A stretch of 64,000 nucleotides of DNA from the NCBI GenBank assembly GCA_900316585.1, contig ONDM01000001.1, forward strand, positions 124,001 through 188,000. The letters are read 5' to 3'. The notes beneath the pieces were generated by a model. That model was not told where the DNA came from. It worked only from the letters and a program-made list of their open reading frames with translations, and ran no database searches. Each line of letters opens with the position of its first letter. The first letter of the stretch is position 1. Shown here piece by piece: positions 25,867 to 34,796 of this stretch. The position numbers and the translations under genes are program-made. The stretch comes from an uncultured Prevotellaceae bacterium. GTDB lineage: Bacteria; Bacteroidota; Bacteroidia; Bacteroidales; Bacteroidaceae.

Positions 25867-26757
25867 CTATATTCGTTCTTTCCTAAAAAGGGTTGGTGAA
25901 ATGCCAACCTTTTTATGGAAAAGACGGGTAAAATGATTCTGATAGGCAAACCCAAGCGATTTGGCAATGTCTCCAATACTTAGATTGGAATCCTTCAGCA
26001 TATCCTTTGCTGTATCAATCACCTTGTTCTGAATATATTCTTGCGCGGTAATTTGCAGTTGTCTGCGTACCAATTCCCCAAAATAGTTCGGAGACAAATG
26101 AAATTGGTCTGCACACCATGCTACGGTAGGCTGTCCTTTTTGTATGGGCTGACCGCTAGACAAGTATTCATCAAGTATCGTATTCAGTCTTCGAATCAAA
26201 TCCGAATTTGCTAAATCGTCAGATGTAAACTGGCGGTCAAAGAAACGCTTATAGTAGGATAACAGATGACCGATGCTCAGGCGAATCATGTGGTCCGTCA
26301 GATTATCAGGTGGTGTTTGCAGTTCAAAAAGCAGCGTCTGATAGGCACGAATAATCAAGCTACGCTCCCCTTCCGTCAACTCTACAGCCTCCAGCGTATC
26401 CTGATTAAAGAAACTGAACATATAGAAATCACGCCCTAAACCCGCTTTAATCAGCAATTCTGGACGGAAAGCCATAATATAGCCTCTGGGGGTAACCGAT
26501 GAATCTATATTCATGGAAACTACTTGACCTGGACGAATCGAAAAAGCAGTACCTGGCTTGTAGTGTACACCACTCCCCGCTTTTTTCAGCTCCCCAAAAT
26601 CCTCGTCCATCAACACGATACAATACATCCCAAAATCAATGGGAGAAAAAAGACTTAATTCTGCATCCTCAAGACGCCCCAGACCCACTAAGGGATGCAA
26701 AGTTGGCTGATGAAAGAAAGCATTAAACTCGTCTAAACTTGTAATTTGATTCACCAT
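25867..26757 (-). CDS. AraC-family transcriptional regulator
   Basis: The 296-residue protein has an N-terminal cupin-like ligand domain (VHYKPGTAFSIRPGQVV near residues 62-78) and a C-terminal double helix-turn-helix (YIQNKVIDTAKDMLKDSNLS, IGDIAKSLGFAYQNHFTRLF, KVGISPTLFRKER). It ends three bases from the acyltransferase stop on the opposite strand and diverges from the tryptophanase-family gene. Repeats in the shared promoter region (26802-26827) are its probable operator. Its target is most likely the lyase gene and itself. Confidence 0.9.
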   Translation of the reverse strand: MVNQITSLDEFNAFFHQPTLHPLVGLGRLEDAELSLFSPIDFGMYCIVLMDEDFGELKKAGSGVHYKPGTAFSIRPGQVVSMNIDSSVTPRGYIMAFRPELLIKAGLGRDFYMFSFFNQDTLEAVELTEGERSLIIRAYQTLLFELQTPPDNLTDHMIRLSIGHLLSYYKRFFDRQFTSDDLANSDLIRRLNTILDEYLSSGQPIQKGQPTVAWCADQFHLSPNYFGELVRRQLQITAQEYIQNKVIDTAKDMLKDSNLSIGDIAKSLGFAYQNHFTRLFHKKVGISPTLFRKERI

Positions 26758-26801
26758 AAAACTGAATTATGGTACAAAAGTAAGTCAAATTTCCTAAAAA
26801 T

Positions 26802-26827
26802 CGGTAATTATGGTCGGTAATTATGGT
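26802..26827. promoter_or_regulatory. Tandem 13-base direct repeats, likely AraC operator
   Basis: CGGTAATTATGGT occurs twice head to tail (26802-26814 and 26815-26827), with a third partial copy (GAATTATGGTA) at 26764-26774 next to the regulator's start. AraC-type proteins typically bind directly repeated sites. Confidence 0.6.
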
Positions 26828-26901
26828 ATTTTATCTAGATAAACGTAAAAATGGTCTAAAATCTCCGTAATAAGTTTATCCGATAATCAAGGTATATACA
26901 G

Positions 26902-26909
26902 TAATTTTG
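26902..26909 (+). promoter_or_regulatory. -7 element of the lyase gene
   Basis: TAATTTTG followed by CC matches TAnnTTTG and lies 31 bases before the ATG at 26941. The operator-like repeats are 75-100 bases upstream. Confidence 0.5.
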
Positions 26910-26940
26910 CCACCAATTATTGAAAAACAAATAAATAACT

Positions 26941-28389
26941 ATGGCCGTAAAATTTTATCAACCAGAGAATCAGGTACCTTTGGAAATGCATAAGGTACGT
27001 GTAGTACAGAAATTAACCCTCCTTCCAGTACAAGAACGCTTGAAAGCTATGCAAGATGCAGGTAATAACACCTTCCTTTTGCAGAACAAGGACATCTATA
27101 TGGATATGATTACTGATTCCGGAGTAAACGGTATGTCGGACAAGCAGGTAGCTGCCATGAACATTGCCGATGACTCCTATGCAGGTTCAGAGTCCTTCAA
27201 CCGTGCCAAGGCTGCCATTAAGGAAGTATTTGGAGTTGACAATGTTTTACCGGCCCATCAGGGACGTGCTGCCGAGAATATCTTGGCAGAAACATTTGTA
27301 AAGCCGGGTATGGTTACCCTGATGAACTTCCACTTCACCACAACCAAAGCACACATCACCCGTTTGGGCGGTTCAGTGGTGGAGCTGGTGCATAAAAAAG
27401 GTTTGATCCCTCAGTCTGATGATCCGTTCAAAGGCGACTTCGATCTACAGGCACTGCGTGATGCCATTACGGAACATACACCAGAAAAAGTAGCATTTGT
27501 CCGCGTTGAAGCCGGTACAAACCTTATCGGTGGTCAGCCTGTTAGTTTGGAGAACATGATGGCAGTGTGCGACATCTGTCACGAATATGGTGTAGTGAGC
27601 ATCTTGGATGCATCCCTGCTGCAGGACAACATCTACTTTATGAAGATACGTGAACCTCGATGCAAGTACATGTCTACCAAAGAAATCTACCACTTGCTGG
27701 CAAGTCGTTTCGATATCATCTATTTCTCTGCTCGTAAGCTGGGTTTCAGCCGTGGTGGTTTCATCCTTTCCACCGATGCTAAGTGGACCAACATGATGAT
27801 GGAATTCGTTCCTCTGTACGAAGGTTTCCTTACCTACGGTGGTATGGAAGTACGCTCCATTGAAGCAGCTGCACAGGGTCTGTTGGAATCCTTAGATATG
27901 GAATATATCAACCAAGGTCCTGAGTTCATCGCTTATCTGGTGAAAGAGTTGGACGACTATGGAGTACCAGTAATCAAACCGGCTGGAGGTTTGGGTGCCC
28001 ACTTGAATGCCAGTGAATTTGTTCCCGACATGCCACACAATCAGTATCCTGCAGGAGCAGTTGGTGCTGCTCTCTTCATTGCCGGCGGTATCCGTGGTAT
28101 GGAACGTGGTACTTTGTCCGAGCAACGTGAGCCAGATGGCACGGAAAGATATGCAGAGCTGGAATTGCTTCGCCTGGCCGTTCCCCGTCGTGTGTTCACC
28201 CTTTCTCAGATTAAGTATTGTGCAGACCGTGTGAAATGGCTGTGGGACAACCGTAGTCTCATCGGTGGTCTACAGTGGGAATATGAGCCATCCGTGCTCC
28301 GCTTCTTCTTTGGACGATTGAAAGAAATCGGATATTGGCAAGAGGAACTTGCAGCCAAGTTCAAAGCAGATTTTGGTGATAGCCTGTAA
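26941..28389 (+). CDS. Tryptophanase/tyrosine phenol-lyase family PLP beta-eliminating lyase, divergent
   Basis: The 482-residue protein shares blocks with TnaA throughout: MITDSGVNGMSDKQVAAM, DDSYAGSESF, LPAHQGRAAENIL, GGQPVSLENM, YEGFLTYGGMEVRS and LLRLAVPRRVFT. The PLP lysine is Lys266 (SARKLG), and Asn194 and Asp223 are kept. The TnaA stretch DSARFAENAYF reads DASLLQDNIYF here, so the arginine that stacks near the cofactor (Arg226 in Escherichia coli) is Leu226. The TnaA sequence SAKKDG reads SARKLG. It may still cleave tryptophan to indole, pyruvate and ammonia, or it may act on another beta-substituted amino acid. The divergent AraC gene is the likely regulator. Confidence 0.8.
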   Translation: MAVKFYQPENQVPLEMHKVRVVQKLTLLPVQERLKAMQDAGNNTFLLQNKDIYMDMITDSGVNGMSDKQVAAMNIADDSYAGSESFNRAKAAIKEVFGVDNVLPAHQGRAAENILAETFVKPGMVTLMNFHFTTTKAHITRLGGSVVELVHKKGLIPQSDDPFKGDFDLQALRDAITEHTPEKVAFVRVEAGTNLIGGQPVSLENMMAVCDICHEYGVVSILDASLLQDNIYFMKIREPRCKYMSTKEIYHLLASRFDIIYFSARKLGFSRGGFILSTDAKWTNMMMEFVPLYEGFLTYGGMEVRSIEAAAQGLLESLDMEYINQGPEFIAYLVKELDDYGVPVIKPAGGLGAHLNASEFVPDMPHNQYPAGAVGAALFIAGGIRGMERGTLSEQREPDGTERYAELELLRLAVPRRVFTLSQIKYCADRVKWLWDNRSLIGGLQWEYEPSVLRFFFGRLKEIGYWQEELAAKFKADFGDSL

Positions 28390-28408
28390 TTTTAATGTTT
28401 ATAATAGT

Positions 28409-28452
28409 AGATCCCCTGCTTTTCTCCGGAAAAGTTGGGGATTTGTTTTTTT
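28409..28452 (+). terminator. Rho-independent terminator after the lyase
   Basis: ATCCCC (28411-28416) and GGGGAT (28437-28442) enclose an inner CTTTTC/GAAAAG stem, followed by TTGTTTTTTTT. Confidence 0.8.
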
Positions 28453-28457
28453 TCTCC

Positions 28458-28465
28458 TAATTTTG
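28458..28465 (+). promoter_or_regulatory. -7 element of the GH127 gene
   Basis: TAATTTTG followed by C matches TAnnTTTG and lies 22 bases before the ATG at 28488. Confidence 0.5.
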
Positions 28466-28487
28466 CATTAATAGAAAAACACATATC

Positions 28488-30458
28488 ATGAAAAGACATA
28501 TCCTCTTTCTGCTGATTGGCAGCCTATTTTCTACACCACTTGTAGCACAGAATTACTATCCCATTAATCCTGTACCATTCACACAGGTGAAAGTAACCGA
28601 CAATTTCTGGGGAAAACGACTTCAAGCTAGTCGAGAGGTCACTATCCCTCTTGCTTTTAGCAAGTGCGAAGAGACCGGAAGGTATGAGAACTTCATCAAG
28701 GCGGCACACCCCAGCGAAGAGTATAAAGTGGGTGGTTTTCCATTCGACGATACCGACGTCTACAAGACTATCGAGGGAGCAAGCTACAGTATGCAGACCT
28801 ATCCCGACAAGAAATTAGACAGGTACATCGACAGTATCTTGGTTATTGTGGCAGGGGGACAGGAACCCGACGGATATCTGAACACAGCTCGAACCATGAA
28901 TCCGAAACACCCTCACGAATGGATGGGAAAAACACGATGGTCGGAAGTGGAAGAACTGAGTCATGAGTTCTACAACTTAGGTCACATGCTGGAAGCTGCC
29001 GTAGCTCATTACCAAGCCACTGGGAAACGGAACTTCCTAGATATTGCCATCCGCTATGCCGACTGCATTTGCCGTGAGATAGGCCCGAACCCAGGACAGC
29101 AGGTTAAGGTTCCCGGTCACCAGATAGCAGAAATGGGACTCTGCAAACTATACCTGGTTACTGGCAATAAAAAGTACTTGGACCAAGCAAAGTTCTTCCT
29201 GGATATGCGAGGCAGAACGTCGCATCGGGAGTGGTACAACCAGAGTCGGAAGCCTGTTACAGAAGAGTTTGAGGCTATTGGTCATGCCGTGCGTGCAGCA
29301 TACCAGTATTCTGGTATGGCAGATGTGGCAGCCTTGACAGGGGACCATGCCTATATTGCTGCCATTGATTCTATCTGGGAAAATATTGTTTCCAAAAAGA
29401 TTTACATTACAGGTGGTATTGGAGCACGCCATAATGGAGAAGCTTTCGGAGATGCATATGAACTGCCCAATGCCAGTGCCTATTGTGAGACCTGCGCTGC
29501 CATTGGCAATGTTTACCTGAACCACAGGTTGTTCCTCCTTCATGGAGAATCCAAGTATTATGATGTATTGGAACGGACGCTTTATAATGGCCTCATTTCA
29601 GGTGTTAGCATGGAAGGCGATGCCTTTTACTATCCAAACCCTTTGAGCGTGGGAAACCAAGGCTACGAAAGAGAAGCATGGTTCGGATGCGCTTGTTGTC
29701 CATCCAACATCTGTAGGTTCATCCCTTCCGTACCTGGATACGTCTATGCAGTGAAAGATGACCAAGTGTACGTGAACCTATTCATGGGTAACAAAGCAGA
29801 TTTACAAGTAGGGAAAAAGAAAATCCAGCTTTCTCAGGAAACTGGTTACCCTTGGAACGGAGGAGTAAAGATAAAGGTGGAAAAAGGATCTGCAGATTTT
29901 GTGTTGAATATCCGCATCCCAGGATGGGTAAGAAATCAAGTTATAGCCAGCGACCTCTATACATATGCTGATGGGAAGTCTCCTTCTTACTATATAAAGG
30001 TAAACGGCACGAAGGTGGAAAGCGAACTACACAACGGTTATTTCCAAATCCAACGGAAATGGAAGAAGAATGATGTGGTAGAAGTAACCTTCGAGCTCAT
30101 TCCACGATTGGTTAATGCTAATGAAAAAGTGAAGGATGACCAAGGAAGACTGGCTCTGGAGTGCGGTCCTATCGTGTATTGCGCAGAATGGGTGGACAAC
30201 AACTGCGACGTGAATCAAACTCTGATTACGGAGCATGCCCAACTGAAGTTGGAGAACAAACCACAGCTGCTGAACGGTATCAACACCATTACTACCACCG
30301 GCCAAACATTGAGCTATGATGCGAACGGAAAACTCATTGTGAAGGATGTGAACCTCACCTTCATTCCATACTATGCCTATTCACATCGTGGAAAAGGAGC
30401 CATGAACGTGTGGATGCCCTATCGCCATGAAGCATTCTCTATTTCAATGCCCAAGTAA
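28488..30458 (+). CDS. GH127 beta-L-arabinofuranosidase
   Basis: The 656-residue protein has a Sec signal ending near VAQ (residue 21) and the GH127 (DUF1680) order of motifs: FWGKRLQASREVTIP, FDDTDVYKTIEGASY, GGIGARHNGEAFGDAYELPN, YCETCAAIGN and WFGCACCPSN. By comparison with HypBA1, Cys336 and Cys403-Cys404 with Glu334 form the zinc site that holds the catalytic cysteine, and Glu325 is the likely acid/base. It releases beta-L-arabinofuranose from plant extensins, arabinogalactans or rhamnogalacturonan side chains, probably in the periplasm. Its 3' end overlaps a convergent gene by 20 bases. Confidence 0.92.
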   Translation: MKRHILFLLIGSLFSTPLVAQNYYPINPVPFTQVKVTDNFWGKRLQASREVTIPLAFSKCEETGRYENFIKAAHPSEEYKVGGFPFDDTDVYKTIEGASYSMQTYPDKKLDRYIDSILVIVAGGQEPDGYLNTARTMNPKHPHEWMGKTRWSEVEELSHEFYNLGHMLEAAVAHYQATGKRNFLDIAIRYADCICREIGPNPGQQVKVPGHQIAEMGLCKLYLVTGNKKYLDQAKFFLDMRGRTSHREWYNQSRKPVTEEFEAIGHAVRAAYQYSGMADVAALTGDHAYIAAIDSIWENIVSKKIYITGGIGARHNGEAFGDAYELPNASAYCETCAAIGNVYLNHRLFLLHGESKYYDVLERTLYNGLISGVSMEGDAFYYPNPLSVGNQGYEREAWFGCACCPSNICRFIPSVPGYVYAVKDDQVYVNLFMGNKADLQVGKKKIQLSQETGYPWNGGVKIKVEKGSADFVLNIRIPGWVRNQVIASDLYTYADGKSPSYYIKVNGTKVESELHNGYFQIQRKWKKNDVVEVTFELIPRLVNANEKVKDDQGRLALECGPIVYCAEWVDNNCDVNQTLITEHAQLKLENKPQLLNGINTITTTGQTLSYDANGKLIVKDVNLTFIPYYAYSHRGKGAMNVWMPYRHEAFSISMPK

Positions 30459-31650
30459 GTAAATCCTTCATGTAATTCCATGAATCTTTGCCCCACCAGC
30501 GCGTAGCCATCATATTGCGTGAAAGGCGCACACCATCGTGGAATCCAAGCAGCAGTCCAACCATGGTATCTCCACCTACGTAAAGCTTGCCACCATTCTG
30601 AAGCTCTACTATAGTACCATGCAGATAACCATCATTCATACAGACACTTACCGGTATGCCACCAGTCATGAGGCAAGCCCCACTGTAAGGAATCTCATAC
30701 CGCTGTTTGAATATCTTATTTGGGAATGAAATCGCTCCCACATTGCCTGGCAATGGAACATCCTTTCCAAATATTATACCATAGGGTGCCACCACATCTT
30801 GTGCACCATAGGCCTCCCAGTTCACCCGATGAGCATCATCTATAAAAAAGACCAGAGCATGTCCTTGAGCCACATAGTTCACCAAAGCCTTTCGTTCTGA
30901 TTCCAGCAGATTCTTTTGAAGGTCTTTATTCAGTGGTGAGGTCATCAAGACTGCATCTACAGAGTTAAGTAATTCTGGAGTCAGTTCCTGGTCCTCATTC
31001 ACCACCAACTGCACATCGCCTATCTCTGCCAACATCCGTTCATAGGCCGATACCAAATAAGGATAGGTCTCGTAACCCTTGAATACATCCTTACATTGAT
31101 TATGAGACAAATCAAAAAGCAATTTCTTTGATGCATTAACCGGTAAACAGGCTTCTTTGGATACTTCTTCTTTTACCTTATCCATAGTAACCAATACTTT
31201 TTTAGATGGGGATACGAAAGTCACAGGACAATGAACCTCAGCTATAGGCTTTTCACTACCAATCAAAATAATACGATTTACATTTGCAGGATATAAATAC
31301 GACATTCTAGCAACCAAATCAGCATGTCCCACAGAACCGATGATAGTTATAGGGTCACGGGAAATACTGCTGGCAACAGTCATCATTTGCACTGCCTTTT
31401 CCTCTACACTTAAGTCTGGTTCTACCATAGGAAGAATGACTTTATTCCCATCCTTTTGTAAATACTTAATGAAGGATTCGGAATTCTCAAAACCATCTTG
31501 TATGAGCACTAAAGATCTTCCTTCACCTATACTTTTATAAGGAATCTTTACGCTATCCATCTGTATATAACTCAAATCAGCTTGTGCTTTAAGTTCGGAA
31601 GAAAAAAGAAAACTTGTAATAATACAAAATATGAATTGTAACCTGTTCAT
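30439..31650 (-). CDS. Secreted two-domain protein: degenerate alpha/beta-hydrolase-like plus GATase1-like region
   Basis: The start at 31650 (MNRLQFIFCIITS) gives a clean Sec signal ending near LKAQ; an ATG at 31662 is also possible. Residues 25-175 resemble an alpha/beta hydrolase (YKSIGEGRSLVLIQDG, ITIIGSVGHADLVARMSYLYP, VNRIILIGSE), but the elbow reads IGSVG, without the first glycine of GxSxG. Residues about 190-400 look like a class I glutamine-amidotransferase-like sandwich (VDAVLMTSPLN, LVNYVAQGHALVFFIDDAHR, GGKLYVGGDTMVG), as in DUF4350-type proteins. I cannot name a function. It converges on GH127 with a 20-base overlap, so antisense effects are possible. Confidence 0.65.
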   Translation of the reverse strand: MNRLQFIFCIITSFLFSSELKAQADLSYIQMDSVKIPYKSIGEGRSLVLIQDGFENSESFIKYLQKDGNKVILPMVEPDLSVEEKAVQMMTVASSISRDPITIIGSVGHADLVARMSYLYPANVNRIILIGSEKPIAEVHCPVTFVSPSKKVLVTMDKVKEEVSKEACLPVNASKKLLFDLSHNQCKDVFKGYETYPYLVSAYERMLAEIGDVQLVVNEDQELTPELLNSVDAVLMTSPLNKDLQKNLLESERKALVNYVAQGHALVFFIDDAHRVNWEAYGAQDVVAPYGIIFGKDVPLPGNVGAISFPNKIFKQRYEIPYSGACLMTGGIPVSVCMNDGYLHGTIVELQNGGKLYVGGDTMVGLLLGFHDGVRLSRNMMATRWWGKDSWNYMKDLLTWALK

Positions 31651-31868
31651 AAATATAATCATTAGGATTAATTGGTAATTGCAAAAGTAAATGTTTATTT
31701 CATAACTTCAAATAAGAAACCCACAAGTAAGCAACTATATTTGAGATACTAAAATTGAGAATGAGGAGATTAAAGTTTCTATTTTTAAGAATTATTGGAA
31801 AATAAAAAACATTAACTCATACTATGAAAAACACCTACCTGAATCATATTCTAAGAAATACTAAAAAG

Positions 31869-31900
31869 TTTGTGCTATCCGTTTTTTTCGCTTAACTTTG
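31869..31900 (+). promoter_or_regulatory. Promoter of the 31921-33283 operon
   Basis: TTTG (31869-31872) and TAACTTTG (31893-31900) are 20 bases apart, matching -33/-7. The ATG is 20 bases further downstream. Confidence 0.6.
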
Positions 31901-31920
31901 CATGCAAATGTATTAAGAAC

Positions 31921-32358
31921 ATGAAAAAACATCTTTTATTGACCTTCATAGTATTGGCAAGTGCATGCCTTTGCACTTCTTTCACCGTAAAAAGCAGCAA
32001 CCGGAAAAAGCCAGTGACAGGCGTCTATGTTTTTGGCTTTTCTGGGTCATTTACTGATTCTACTGTCTATTTCACCCCTATTCAGTACTTGGACGGAATT
32101 TCCCTAACGAAGAAGACAAAGTTCCTTCCCGGAGCACCGGAATACAGTTATCAGCTCAAGGATTACTTAGAGACTCAGCGTGGAGAGCATAACCGTGTTT
32201 GCGCCATCTTTGCCGATGAAACGAAGGTAAAGGCTGAAAAGCGGTTTGTCAATCTTAGGAAACGGTATGCAAATCAGAAGAATATGAAACTGATTTTCCT
32301 AACTGAAGAAGACTTTCAATACACTAAGATTCATGAAGAAACGCCTACTGTGGAATAA
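31921..32358 (+). CDS. Small exported hypothetical protein, 145 residues
   Basis: I do not recognise the family. The start at 31921 (MKKHLLLTFIVLASACLC) gives an export signal with Cys at 16 and 18; it may be a lipoprotein, though the lipobox is weak. The mature part is basic and short (GVYVFGFSGSFTDSTVYFT, RVCAIFADETKVKAEKRF), resembling small Bacteroidetes periplasmic proteins of unknown role. The M48 peptidase gene follows after 28 bases and shares the promoter. Confidence 0.65.
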   Translation: MKKHLLLTFIVLASACLCTSFTVKSSNRKKPVTGVYVFGFSGSFTDSTVYFTPIQYLDGISLTKKTKFLPGAPEYSYQLKDYLETQRGEHNRVCAIFADETKVKAEKRFVNLRKRYANQKNMKLIFLTEEDFQYTKIHEETPTVE

Positions 32359-32386
32359 CATTATCTCGAACTAAAACCTTAAATCT

Positions 32387-33283
32387 ATGAAAAATATAAA
32401 AGCATTTCTGATGACAGCCGTCTGTGCTCTAGTACTGTCGGCTTGTGGCACCACCTCCACTGTGCCTATCACTGGAAGGAAGCACAGCCTCTTAGTGGAT
32501 GACCAGACTATTTTGAGTCTCAGTACCCAACAGTACAATGAAGTGTTGAGCAAATCTACCCTTTCCAAGGATGCTAATAAAACAGCCATGGTGAAGCGTG
32601 TGGGCCAGAAGCTAGCCAACGCTGTGGAGACATTTCTCCGGAACAACGGTATGGCTGCTGAAGTAAACAACTTCGCATGGGAGTTCAACTTGGTACAGGA
32701 CAATCAGGTAAATGCGTTCTGCATGCCTGGAGGTAAGATTGTGGTGTACGAAGGCTTGCTACCTGTAACTCAGAATGAACCATCCTTGGCTATCGTATTA
32801 GGTCATGAAATAGCTCATGCTGTAGCTAAGCACTCTGCAGAGCAGATGTCCAAGCAAATCCGTCAGCAGTATGGAACGCAGATTCTGGGAGGCATTCTGG
32901 GAAGTGCTGTTGGCTCTGGCATAGGCAATGCTGCACAGGCTATTGCAAGTGCCGGATTCTCTTTTGCAAACCTGAAGTATAGTCGTGACAATGAGACTGA
33001 AGCCGATCACATGGGACTGATTTTCGCTGCTATGGCTGGATACGACCCTCGTGAAGCCATTCCGTTTTGGCAGAGGATGTCTCAGGGAAGCACTAATCAG
33101 GACGATCTTTTCAGTGACCACCCAAGTGATGAGAAGCGTATAGCACACTTACAGAAAGTCATGCCAGAGGCGTTACAATACTACCGCCCAGCTAACACTA
33201 CTATCACTCAACCTGCTACCACAACTAAGAAGGCTAGTGGAAAGACCTACAAGTTCACTACCAAGAAAGCTACCAAGAAATAA
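32387..33283 (+). CDS. M48-family metallopeptidase lipoprotein (LoiP/BepA-like)
   Basis: The 298-residue protein has a lipoprotein signal (LVLSAC, Cys20), the zinc motif HEIAH (His140, Glu141, His144) and the third ligand in ETEAD (Glu203 with Asp207). The core order (NAFCMPGGKIVVYEGLL, LAIVLGHEIAHAVAKHS, SRDNETEADHMG, SDHPSDEKRI) is that of periplasmic M48B/C peptidases that tidy outer-membrane proteins. The C-terminus is a Thr/Lys-rich tail. It is the second gene of a two-gene operon and is followed by a strong terminator. Confidence 0.9.
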   Translation: MKNIKAFLMTAVCALVLSACGTTSTVPITGRKHSLLVDDQTILSLSTQQYNEVLSKSTLSKDANKTAMVKRVGQKLANAVETFLRNNGMAAEVNNFAWEFNLVQDNQVNAFCMPGGKIVVYEGLLPVTQNEPSLAIVLGHEIAHAVAKHSAEQMSKQIRQQYGTQILGGILGSAVGSGIGNAAQAIASAGFSFANLKYSRDNETEADHMGLIFAAMAGYDPREAIPFWQRMSQGSTNQDDLFSDHPSDEKRIAHLQKVMPEALQYYRPANTTITQPATTTKKASGKTYKFTTKKATKK

Positions 33284-33304
33284 GAGGTAATAAACGTATA
33301 AAAG

Positions 33305-33340
33305 AATCCCACATGGAATCGTCCATGTGGGATTTTCTTT
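33305..33340 (+). terminator. Bidirectional Rho-independent terminator
   Basis: AATCCCACATGG (33305-33316) pairs perfectly with CCATGTGGGATT (33323-33334), followed by T-rich sequence. It lies between convergent genes. Confidence 0.85.
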
Positions 33341-33358
33341 TAAATTAATATATCGCCT

Positions 33359-34795
33359 CTACTTCGTTCCGCCACCCAAGGCAATGTAGAGTGCAATGAC
33401 AGCCTGCGCGCCCTTGTACATGTTCATAGCTTCGGAAAGTTGTGAGTTCAGCAATGACTCCTGTGCAGTGAGCACCTCCAGGTAATTGGCCTTACCATTG
33501 TCCATCAGTTCGTGCGTGCCATTATATGCCTCATGTAACACTTGTACCTGACGGTGATAATATGCATGCTTTTCACGAGCTGCTTGACAATCGGCCATTG
33601 CTTCGTTTACCTGATTACCAGCATCAATTACCGTCTGCACGTATTTCTTTTGCAGATCCTCTTCAGTGAGTTGGTTAATTCTCAGGTTGGCCTTAATACG
33701 CCCACGGGCGAAGATTGGTTGTGTGATTGACCCCACGGCAGAAAGCAGCAGTTTACCTGGATTTACCACCATACCACCGGCAGAGTTGGTCCAACCTGCA
33801 GTACCGTTGAGTGTAATCGTTGGGAAGAAAGCTGCACGTGCAGCCTGCGTGTTGTAGAACGCCTCCTCCATAGCTGCATTTGCCATTCGGATATCCGGAC
33901 GAAGTTCCAACATGGATGCAGGCACCCCAATCTTCAAGTATTTCGAATCATACATTCGCTGCCCATTTTCCCCTTGTGCCTCTGGATGATGCAAGGCAGA
34001 ACTATCCCACTCCTGACGCTCAATATGATGCTGGGTAGTACCCAGCAACCTGCAAATCGCATTCTCAGTTGCTCGGATATTCCGGCGGACATCCACCATC
34101 TGTGTTTTCACATTCAAGTAGGACGACTCCATCTGGTTCACTGCGGTACTATAAGACTTACCATTCTCCCAGAGCGTCTTTTGCGTTTCCAGTGAAGCGT
34201 TCCACAAACTATCAGTCAGATGCAATATAGCAAGTTGCCTATCCAACAGTTGCAGCATGAAATATTGCTGTGCCGTAGTAGAGATAAGATTCGCACGGAT
34301 TGCTTCCTCCCGTATTTGCGCTTGCAGAAGTATCGCCTTTGATGCACGTTTCTTGTTCGTTATGGAGCCGAACACATCCACATCCATCGATAACTGTAGT
34401 GGCAAATTATAAGTTTTGGACCATGGGTTCTCATCAAACTTTGCCAGCGTTCCCTGAGGAGAGAAATAAAGCGACGGCAAATAAGCCATCCTAGCCATCC
34501 TAAGCGATTCCTCGCTCTTTTCTACCGCAATACGAGCAGTATTCAGGTCGGTGTTATTTTCCAGCACCTGTTCAATAAGCCGTTGCAGCAATGGGTCGAT
34601 GAAGAACTCACGCCATGACATTTGAGCCAATGAACTACCATCCATCGCACTCGCAATATCCTCATTCGTGCCAAACACACCATCCGGTGCCTCCACCTTC
34701 TGCTCATATTGATTATAGATGCCACAGCCAGTGAGCAGCAAACCCACGACAGAGACTGTGATGCTATTTCTTAGTCTTTTCATCTTTCTTACCAT
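33359..34795 (-). CDS. Outer-membrane efflux lipoprotein (TolC/NodT family)
   Basis: The 478-residue protein has a lipoprotein signal ending LLLTGCG (Cys about residue 24) and the two repeated halves of TolC-type factors: WREFFIDPLLQRLIEQVLENN, RMARMAYLPSLYFSPQG, ELRPDIRMANAAMEEAFYNT, ARAAFFPTITLNGTAGW and LTAQESLLNSQL. An alternative start 12 bases downstream (MKRLRNSI) is equally good. It is the last gene of the RND operon, beginning immediately after the pump gene, and forms the outer-membrane exit duct. Confidence 0.92.
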   Translation of the reverse strand: MVRKMKRLRNSITVSVVGLLLTGCGIYNQYEQKVEAPDGVFGTNEDIASAMDGSSLAQMSWREFFIDPLLQRLIEQVLENNTDLNTARIAVEKSEESLRMARMAYLPSLYFSPQGTLAKFDENPWSKTYNLPLQLSMDVDVFGSITNKKRASKAILLQAQIREEAIRANLISTTAQQYFMLQLLDRQLAILHLTDSLWNASLETQKTLWENGKSYSTAVNQMESSYLNVKTQMVDVRRNIRATENAICRLLGTTQHHIERQEWDSSALHHPEAQGENGQRMYDSKYLKIGVPASMLELRPDIRMANAAMEEAFYNTQAARAAFFPTITLNGTAGWTNSAGGMVVNPGKLLLSAVGSITQPIFARGRIKANLRINQLTEEDLQKKYVQTVIDAGNQVNEAMADCQAAREKHAYYHRQVQVLHEAYNGTHELMDNGKANYLEVLTAQESLLNSQLSEAMNMYKGAQAVIALYIALGGGTK

Positions 34796-34796
34796 T

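Noticed and set aside
26764-26940. Cis-acting tna leader peptide as in E. coli
   Set aside because: No TnaC-like short ORF with a Trp codon precedes the lyase; the space holds AraC-type repeats instead.
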